From positions 36,172,000 to 36,235,999 of the forward strand of contig NC_054749.1 in assembly GCF_018143015.1 (NCBI RefSeq): DNA of 64,000 nucleotides. Reading direction: 5' to 3'. Shown in pieces: positions 56,101 to 64,000 of this stretch. The notes below the pieces were generated by a model. That model did not search any database, was not told the DNA's origin, and worked only from the letters and a program-made list of their open reading frames with translations. Source of the DNA: Lytechinus variegatus. Lineage: Eukaryota > Echinodermata > Echinoidea > Temnopleuroida > Toxopneustidae. Made by a program: the position numbers and the translations under genes. Positions within the stretch are counted from its first letter, which is position 1, and each line of letters starts with the position of its first letter.

Positions 56101-58764
56101 GTCCTCCTAATGCTCCCAGTACAGTGTTAGCCATCTGAACTAGTGAACCCATCTTACTGGCAACAAACGCAAGACCAATAGCACCAACTCCATATACAAA
56201 AGCTGTCAGGGATAGACAAACAATATTCTATGAAATGCAAACTGTTTAACCTTCACTGAATTATAAGCTATTTTTTCATAAAATATTCACAAGAGGATTG
56301 AGAATGCAAACTCGGGTTGGACCATTGCTACTAAACTTATTCATACAATGCAATTGGTTCCCAATCAGCTTAAGGCAACCACACACCTTACGGCTTGTCC
56401 ATGATCCGGGTTTGGAACAAATAGCATCTTGCTCATTTTCTGTAAATGTGAATGAAAATTATCTTTATATTTCAGGTCCAAATTAACTGAAAGAATACTA
56501 ATATAACAATCGTGGATGATTGCAAGCCTTTATTTTGGAGTAAAGGCCAAATAAGTTTCAAATCATGGCCAATCATACAATTTCTATGCGTCATTACGAC
56601 TAGATATTGAAGTCGCTTTTATTCTAATAAGGATGATAGCATAGTCAGATTTGAACATAGGTTATTCGTACAATGATTTAGAACATTGCACAGTAAGATT
56701 TACCATGTTTTAATATTAGCATCAAATTCAATGTTTTATTCCTAAATCAGGTTGCAGGGCAATCATAAGGTGGCCTTTACTCCACAAGCCATCTTTGTAA
56801 AATTAAAATGTTATATGATTAGTAGGGCAGGTAATCGTACAGTTACTGCAGCAAAAGGATGGAATAAACTTCCCATTACGAAATCTGAATCCTTACATGA
56901 AAGAGTTAAGACACAGTTGAAAACTTACTTGTATGCAGTATCGATGCTCCTTTTAGTGTTGTCACTTTTATATATTTATTTCTGTCCAAACGCCATGATA
57001 AAGCATACAGCATCACGAGAGAGTTACAACTAAAACCATTACCTGACTGCTGGTTCACGTTTAAACTGATGCTCAGACACACTCATCACATCTTAGCTAT
57101 AATTGGACTGTACTCAATCTTTAAACACATTGGCCCGTATTCTGATAGCAGGTTTAACTTAAACTCAGGTTTAAAGCTGTGGTTTAATATGGGAAGCCAA
57201 TTGTTACATAAATCACCAACAGTAGATATATCATACTTCAGCTCAATTGGCTCTCAAATCATTCATGATTGTCTAGGAAGTATAAATAGATGATTGTCTT
57301 CACCATCAATGAATCAGGAAAGAGCACAGTAAACATAAGAAACATACAACTTAATAAAAATTTTGATACTTTTGGCTTCCCATACTTAAACCACAACTTT
57401 AAACCTGAGTTTAAGTTAAACCTGCTATCAGAATACGGGCCATTGACTTCTACTGAAATCCAATTTATAAAGAGTCATAACTCAGTTTCCATGATTAAAA
57501 ATACTTACTTAGTACTTTTGATAGAACTGTGTCTTTAAAATCTTGTGAAGGATTATTAACAGCCGTTCCTATTCCAACTGATTCAACCTGACCTGTCCTA
57601 AAATGTCTCCATGGTTTGATTATATCAATCAGAGTTACAGCAGCCAAGGCATTCAAACCAGATGCTATAGTACTGAAAAGAAAAACAAACAAATTAAAAT
57701 TACAATTAAAAAATTCATGTGCTCATCTCTTCAATACACTTCTTTTCAAAGCAAATTGCTTATGATGAAAGTCCTCCTCCATATGAGGAATGTTTTATTA
57801 ATTTGACAGTGTTCTTGCTTATTATGTACTAGCAAAATAAAAGAACACCCCCAAGGCCAAAATAATAAAATAAAAGCAATTATCACAGAAAGAGATCTCA
57901 TTTTGGATTGGGAGCAATGGTTTTCAATTCACATTTCAAATTAAAGTACAATGATTAATTTCTTACCTTAAAGTGCCAGCAAATAAGCAGGCTACAAAGA
58001 GGCCCTGCATACCAGGAATATGACCAAACTCTATGCTCACGAAGTAGATTAATATCTGTCAGAAAGAAAAGAAATTTACAATAAAATTTTAATAATCATA
58101 ATTTTTAGTAATAGTACGGGTAGTAGGCCTCTAAGTAAAACTTGAACCATTGAAGCATTTGATTAGTTTACCAACAATCAGCAAATAAATGCTACTTTTC
58201 CAGTGATAAAAAGTTCACCAGATGTTGATTTCTCATTAGAGACATTGGATTAAACAAAAATACATGGCTATAATATTCAATATTTAACCTGGCATCGTAT
58301 GGCAAAAAGACTATTCATCCAATGACTAATTGGTAGCAAGCACTTCTATCAATTCATACTACAACCTTACAATTACAATGAAAATAATGATTGCAATGAT
58401 GATGATGACAAAGATAGTGATGAAGATAATGATGGTGATAATGGCGACAACAGTGACGATCATGACAACAACGATGATGATGATGAATCAATGATAATAA
58501 AGATGGTGTTGATGATGATGATTATGCTGATAAAAATTATAATTCAATATCGATGATTGTATGCTGTAAAGATGAAGGCATGAATGAACATACATGTAGC
58601 ACAATGACTATAACAAAAACAACCCAAACATAGAATGCTGTCATGTGATTTCATTGATTATTAAATGAAAAGAAAACAAAGAGTGTGAGAATGTGTGATA
58701 GATCTTACCTGATCTGGAGTAGAATACTTTGGAGTATAGTGTACTGGATGACCATCACTACCAT
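53149..58764 (-). CDS. SLC5 family Na+-coupled (monocarboxylate-type) transporter, C-terminal exons
   Basis: Seven minus-strand coding exons splice in phase: 58709-58764, 57967-58055, 57509-57672, 56049-56202, 55136-55253, 54124-54263 and 53149-53332 (TGA at 53149-53151). All have GT donors and AG acceptors, and the joined piece is about 300 residues. Landmarks are STPDQ, GMQGLFVACLFAGTLST, GLNALAAVTLIDIIKPW, ANTVLGALGGPILGVFTLGV, GGALLGMLVGTYLSLWI and RVSFLWYSMF. This is the order seen in SLC5A8/SLC5A12, so an SMCT-like symporter for lactate, butyrate, nicotinate or similar anions is likely, though SLC5A6 (multivitamin) is also close. The LST of GTLST aligns with the Na2-site serines of SGLT proteins. 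The cytosolic tail is acidic and ends DNM. Exons for the N-terminal half were not recognised and probably lie beyond 64000. The start of the 58.7-kb exon is the least certain boundary. Confidence 0.88.
53570..54100. repeat. Interspersed GC-rich repeat in a transporter intron
   Basis: It shares GTACCCGAGCATCC-type sequence with 23.87 kb, CTCTGGAGCGGCAT-type modules with 12.46-12.58 kb, and the CGCGGCACATACATATCA plus poly-C ending with 12.6 kb. It ends about 25 bp from the exon at 54124, inside the intron's downstream end. Confidence 0.5.
55885..55980. repeat. (ATC)n low-complexity tract in intron
   Basis: ATCATC/ATT-rich trinucleotide repeat of about 95 bp, within the transporter intron. Confidence 0.85.
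57131..57442. mobile_element. MITE with GGCCCGTATTCTGAT ends (~310 bp) in a transporter intron
   Basis: The left arm (57132 on) GGCCCGTATTCTGATAGCAG to GGGAAGCC is matched by the right arm GGCTTCCCAT to ATCAGAATACGGGCC, each about 65 bp. ATT flanks both sides and may be a 3-bp target duplication. No transposase. Confidence 0.8.
58385..58545. repeat. (GAT)n low-complexity tract in intron
   Basis: GATGATGAT/GACGAT-rich sequence of about 160 bp between two transporter exons. Confidence 0.85.
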
Positions 58765-60885
58765 CTTCACAATCACAGCATTGATGAAGAAATATGAAAA
58801 ACAAAAAGAATAAACAAAATGCCATCGTCATCATCAATGAAAAAATATGAAAATAAATAGAAATAAACAAAATACCATTATCACAATAATTTCAAAGTGG
58901 AATTACATGAAGGACAATCCAATCAATGAATCCAAGTCTCTATCAACAAAACTTTGATATTAGAAGTACTAACCCACACCTAGATATGGAAGGTGAAAAG
59001 TGGACTGAAAATTAAAAGTGCCACCTTTGAACACAAAGCAGGAAAACACGAAAATAAAAATGATGGGGAAATTGAAACCTAAGACCCAAATTGAAACCTA
59101 AATGATAAATAATAGATTGACTGCTTAAAGAAAGACAAAATGAAATAATGGCTAAATAGAATAAAGCAGAGGAGCTGCTATAAAAAATGAAATGTTCAAA
59201 ATTTAAACAATGTATAAAATGCAAATACTTTTTCAGATAACTTTTGTAATGGGTTGTACTTGTAACCATTTATCCACTGATAATATTAATGTCAAATTTT
59301 TGTGTGCTTGAATTGATTCTATTTTGCTGCAAAAAAACCTTATTCACATGTTCTAATCAAGGTCACCCAATAACATGCAGCTACCACTAGACTTTGGGGG
59401 ATAATGCAAATTTACAAAGAAAAGAATTTCATTTTACCATTAACCAAAAGCAACTGCACAGAAATGGAAGCAAAAAAGTAATTAAAAAAAAAGAAAGAAG
59501 AAAGCTCACTGCTGTTCCGTACATGTAATATTTTGCATGCATGGAATAAAAAAAAATAAGTACCAGTATTACATTTAGGCTTAAAAGTGACGAATTTTCG
59601 AAAGCTTTTTTGTACAACCTACAGTTTTTGAAGTGACTGTTTAATGCATTAGTCACAATGTTACAATTTCCACACCTGATTGAAAAATAGATATAGAAAT
59701 TTTCAATTCGGGGCATGTGGCCATTAACATTGGTTTCTCAAGCAAGCATATGACGACCTATGATGTTTTCCGCCCTTTGCTACAATGATCATGTTTGGCA
59801 GAACAATTCAATATGTTTCTCTGCCTGTAATGCCAACATGAGACCTTTCTATTTCATTTGAATTAAAAATTCACATGTAGTGTCCAATGTTGAAATCAAT
59901 AGGTGTCGTTTAGCAGTTGATTTGATTTATATCTAATTTCAGGGCCAACTCCATCCAAAAATTGCATATTGTGAAGTTGTTGAATATGGAAGTGTGTGAT
60001 GCCATTTTTGTTTTAATTGCAGGAATTTCAGACTGTGAATTGCCAGATCTTAATAGCAGACATTTGGAAAAGAAGGCATGGTCCAGTATAAGCAAAGCAT
60101 TTGATACCATACAAAGGTTAGGGAATGAGATAGACTGCATCATTTGAACACGATAGAGGTGCATTGAGGGTTGGTATAAGATGATTTAATAAGCAACAAG
60201 AAAATAAACAGAAAAATAAAAAAAATATAATATTCTGAGATCAATAAGAAACAGAGGATCTTAATCTTATGTGGGAGGGTTGGAGGATATAAAACATCCA
60301 GCATAAATATCAATGTATATCATTATTATACCATTATCTATTCATCATGGTTCCCAGCTTTTCAAGAAAACAAAATTTCCTGATTTTTCCCTGACAAAGT
60401 TTAAAAATTCCCTGATAATTATTTAAACCCATTCCCAGTTTCGCATGTTTTCTAAGCTGTTGCAGTGAATTAATAGATTTTCAGTAAACAAAAATGTAAA
60501 ACTAATTAGTAAACACTAAAAAAACCACCATAACCAGTCATTCAATGGATGTTGTTTTGATATGCAACAAAATATAACAAGAGTCTGACTGACTATGGTG
60601 CTTTCGACTTTTGAGCCGATCAAAATTCCCTGATTTTTTTTTCCTCCTTTGAGGCATTTTCCCCTGATTTGAGTTATTTCTTTATCAAATTCACTGATTT
60701 TTCCCTGACTAGAAAAAAGTAAAATAACTTTCCCTGATGGGCTAGGAACCCTGATTCATTGGTACATATGTCAGTTAGTATTGAAATCCTATTTTAGAAC
60801 TCCCATGGTTTAACATTATGATCCACCCCCCCCCCCCCCGCCAAGATCTCGGCCATTGACCAAGTATGAAAAAAAATCTACACAC
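58765..60885. other. Probable transporter intron or upstream DNA
   Basis: No exon of the transporter was recognised here. A plus-strand frame at 59962-60147 ends in a run with LPDLNSRHLEKKAW that looks protein-like but matches nothing I recognise. A poly-C run lies near 60830. Confidence 0.4.
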
Positions 60886-60931
60886 CTGATCGAAAGGTAC
60901 AATAAGTCCATCTTTGAAACAGTACATGAAC
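60886..60931 (-). other. Candidate orphan exon resembling the '...DQ' transporter exon
   Basis: On the minus strand TAG/G starts a 46-bp segment coding FMYCFKDGLIVPFDQ, followed by GTGTGT. The Cys, the DG and the terminal DQ at phase 0 parallel the recognised exon ending CEDGSDG...STPDQ. Its start phase differs (1 nt versus 2 nt), so it is not a simple alternative. It may be a remnant, a second paralogue, or chance. Confidence 0.3.
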
Positions 60932-62336
60932 CTAGCCTCAAAAGATGAACAATTAAACAATATCAAACACTGTATTGGCTACTTTGCACATTGAAAGACA
61001 ATACCCAAAATGTCAAGGGGGGCGACCCCCCCCCACGTGAAATTACACATCCAATCTTTTAAAATCCCTAATATGTTTACCAATTGGCATTCCTACCTCC
61101 CCTCCCCCCATTAACAATAGGTACGCTAACCAATCATTCTTACTTGGATAAGTGTGATTAATCGCTGGCTGTAGGTGTGTCATACCATCTGTTTCAGTAG
61201 AGACATAATAAAAGCAATAAAAAGCTTACATCAGATGGTGTCACCAGTAGAGAAAGGAAGATATTAGCCCATTAATAAAAGCAAAATATTGGAATCCTTT
61301 TAATCGGCTTTTTGTCTTGAAATTTGCACACACAAAAAAAAACAGAGTAGGTTTAGTAGCTACAAATTTGTGCTTTTTAATGAAAAAAATCAAAATTGCA
61401 AGTGTAACGATTTTAGAAGGTATTTGTTATTTTGCATTTCATGAAAGATATTGATGCTCTCTATCTATCCTAGTATAGTACATGTAGTAGTACGAATTAA
61501 AATGAATTTTCAGGGCTCTCAATTGATTTTTTTTTTCAAGTAAAAAAGTAACACAAAACAACCTTCAGTCATGACTGGGTAATATCTGCATAGAACTCCA
61601 AATTTCTTGTTATCATTAGATGATTTGTAACAGATTGTTAAAAAAAAGCATGCAAGTGATGAAAGAAACAGCATTTGCAAAATCTTATGCAAAATTATAA
61701 GGTTTCAGAAGATATCACCAAAGGTATATAGCTTTCAATTATTGTGATTTGTTTTTTTTTTAAATTTAATATTAACTGACCTCCTCCACCATGCTTTCCC
61801 ATATACATGTTCTATTTGCCATTGAGCAGTTCCTGAATTCTGATGACACCACAGACATACATATGCTTTCCCATATCAAAGAGGGGTGTTAGGGGTCACA
61901 AATAAAAAAGTTCTCAAAAGGCTGAAGTGTTGAAAAAGTCTGAAATAGAAAGAGCTCCCATACTTTTTGTACAGAGGAAAGCCCAAAGAAGCTGAGATTA
62001 AGCAGAAAATCAAAACAAAATATCTGAAATCAACACTCACACCCATGTATTAAAGCAAAAAAGGGCATTATAAAGATATTTCTAAAGATAATTTATGAAT
62101 GATTAGATTGATAAGAGAGGATGAAGATTCAAATTGAACTTTAGGAGCTTATCATGCACTGTAATTGATACAAGAGCTCTTTGAATACAAAACATCAATT
62201 TTGAAAGAAAGAAATATCGAAGCATAGAGGGTATTGATTAAAATAAAGAGGTAAAGATGGCCTGAGAATTGATTCTATTTTTTTAAATAAGGTAATGGTC
62301 AAATATGAAGGATATTGGAAAATGAAGAGTCAGGTG
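60925..62336. repeat. 1.41-kb tandem duplication, unit 1
   Basis: From CATGAACCTAGCC onward, this block recurs at 62348-63758 with only a few visible differences (for example in the poly-C run and one C/T change near 61798). The units are separated by about 11 bp. Confidence 0.92.
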
Positions 62337-62347
62337 CATGAACAGTG

Positions 62348-63758
62348 CATGAACCTAGCCTCAAAAGATGAACAATTAAACAATATCAAACACTGTATTG
62401 GCTACTTTGCACATTGAAAGACAATACCCAAAATGTCAAGGGGGCAACCCCCCCCCACGTGAAATTACACATCCAATCTTTTAAAATCCCTAATATGTTT
62501 ACCAATTGGCATTCCTACCTCCCCTCCCCCCATTAACAATAGGTACGCTAACCAATCATTCTTACTTGGATAAGTGTGATTAATCGCTGGCTGTAGGTGT
62601 GTCATACCATCTGTTTCAGTAGAGACATAATAAAAGCAATAAAAAGCTTACATCAGATGGTGTCACCAGTAGAGAAAGGAAGATATTAGCCCATTAATAA
62701 AAGCAAAATATTGGAATCCTTTTAATCGGCTTTTTGTCTTGAAATTTGCACACACAAAAAAAAACAGAGTAGGTTTAGTAGCTACAAATTTGTGCTTTTT
62801 AATGAAAAAAATCAAAATTGCAAGTGTAACGATTTTAGAAGGTATTTGTTATTTTGCATTTCATGAAAGATATTGATGCTCTCTATCTATCCTAGTATAG
62901 TACATGTAGTAGTACGAATTAAAATGAATTTTCAGGGCTCTCAATTGATTTTTTTTTTCAAGTAAAAAAGTAACACAAAACAACCTTCAGTCATGACTGG
63001 GTAATATCTGCATAGAACTCCAAATTTCTTGTTATCATTAGATGATTTGTAACAGATTGTTAAAAAAAAGCATGCAAGTGATGAAAGAAACAGCATTTGC
63101 AAAATCTTATGCAAAATTATAAGGTTTCAGAAGATATCACCAAAGGTATATAGCTTTCAATTATTGTGATTTGTTTTTTTTTTAAATTTAATATTAACTG
63201 ACCTCCTCCACCATGCTTTTCCATATACATGTTCTATTTGCCATTGAGCAGTTCCTGAATTCTGATGACACCACAGACATACATATGCTTTCCCATATCA
63301 AAGAGGGGTGTTAGGGGTCACAAATAAAAAAGTTCTCAAAAGGCTGAAGTGTTGAAAAAGTCTGAAATAGAAAGAGCTCCCATACTTTTTGTACAGAGGA
63401 AAGCCCAAAGAAGCTGAGATTAAGCAGAAAATCAAAACAAAATATCTGAAATCAACACTCACACCCATGTATTAAAGCAAAAAAGGGCATTATAAAGATA
63501 TTTCTAAAGATAATTTATGAATGATTAGATTGATAAGAGAGGATGAAGATTCAAATTGAACTTTAGGAGCTTATCATGCACTGTAATTGATACAAGAGCT
63601 CTTTGAATACAAAACATCAATTTTGAAAGAAAGAAATATCGAAGCATAGAGGGTATTGATTAAAATAAAGAGGTAAAGATGGCCTGAGAATTGATTCTAT
63701 TTTTTTAAATAAGGTAATGGTCAAATATGAAGGATATTGGAAAATGAAGAGTCAGGTG
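62348..63758. repeat. 1.41-kb tandem duplication, unit 2
   Basis: The second near-identical copy, offset 1422-1423 bp from the first. It runs directly into a minisatellite whose first repeat (GTCAGGTG) is also where unit 1 ends. Confidence 0.92.
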
Positions 63759-63872
63759 ACATAGAGTCAAATGAATTAGAAAATTAAGTCAGGTGATGTA
63801 GAAAAGAAAAGTCAGGTGATGTAGTAAAGAAAAGTCAGGTGATATAGAAAGGAAAGTCAGGTGATGTAGAAA
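63751..63872. repeat. Minisatellite with GTCAGGTGATGTAGAAA units
   Basis: About five units of roughly 22-30 bp, each starting GTCAGGTGA. They follow the second copy of the 1.4-kb duplication. Confidence 0.85.
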
Positions 63873-64000
63873 ATATCTCTTTCTCCTTTGAGGAATCTAA
63901 GCAAGCCTTCATGAATTTATTTCTGATTTTTCTACTCTTTATCAAAACCAACATGACATAAGTCTCACGATACGGCAAACTGAAATTGCGACGTTTCGAC

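Noticed and set aside
61140-61190. Minus-strand segment CAG/ATGGTATGACACACC...CCAA/GTAAG as a transporter exon (with a twin near 62565-62610)
   Set aside because: It has the same acceptor phase as the 58.7-kb exon, but its end phase does not fit the next exon and the peptide has no SLC5 likeness.

Overview
The window looks like nuclear DNA of a sea urchin (echinoid, possibly Lytechinus-like). This is inferred from AT-rich, repeat-dense sequence, animal gene families with GT-AG introns, and dispersed repeats carrying degenerate 'GCGAGCGCGAAGCGCGAGC' modules and long poly-G/poly-C runs. The species cannot be fixed from the sequence alone. Four clear protein genes and part of a fifth occupy only about 12% of the window. 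The rest is transposons, fold-back elements, tandem duplications, microsatellites and unassigned AT-rich DNA.

Layout. 1-5.6 kb: unassigned DNA, a tRNA-like SINE remnant, a CAT microsatellite and a LINE 3' end on the minus strand. 5.7-8.3 kb: an intronless CYP1-like cytochrome P450 (+) preceded by a cluster of TTGCGTG sites that resemble aryl-hydrocarbon-receptor elements. 9-21.9 kb: repeat-rich DNA with miniature elements, two kinds of fold-back array built from short modules, and GC-rich 'poly-G' repeats. 21.96-22.83 kb: a Penelope-like retroelement fragment (GIY-YIG endonuclease) between inverted terminal repeats, each carrying a hammerhead-ribozyme-like core. 24.0-25.9 kb: a 566-bp tandem array, one unit of which holds a miniature element and another a 44-bp hairpin. 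26.2-28.3 kb: a fairly well preserved LINE ending about 40 bp past the stop codon of a second intronless CYP1-like P450 (minus, 28.3-29.9 kb). 30.8-32.2 kb: an older decayed LINE. 34.3-37.2 and 43.2-46.0 kb: a tandem pair of GCNT-type (GT14) beta-1,6-N-acetylglucosaminyltransferase genes, each with a noncoding first exon, one intron and a single-exon coding region. 37.8-38.9 kb: a fold-back element split by another repeat. 46-53 kb: mostly unassigned DNA with a SINE, fold-back elements and small duplications. 53.1-58.8 kb (minus): the last seven recognised coding exons of an SLC5 sodium-coupled monocarboxylate-type transporter. 60.9-63.8 kb: a nearly perfect 1.4-kb tandem duplication, probably in an upstream intron of that transporter.

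The genes do not form a pathway. The two P450s are probably ER monooxygenases of the CYP1 type (xenobiotic or endogenous planar substrates). The two GCNT genes are Golgi O-glycan branching enzymes whose catalytic halves look homogenised by gene conversion. The SLC5 gene is a plasma-membrane Na+ symporter. The most unusual items are the Penelope fragment with ribozyme-like cores in inverted repeats, the XRE-like cluster at the first P450, the gene-conversion pattern in the GCNT pair, and the nested fold-back arrays. All comparisons were made by eye.
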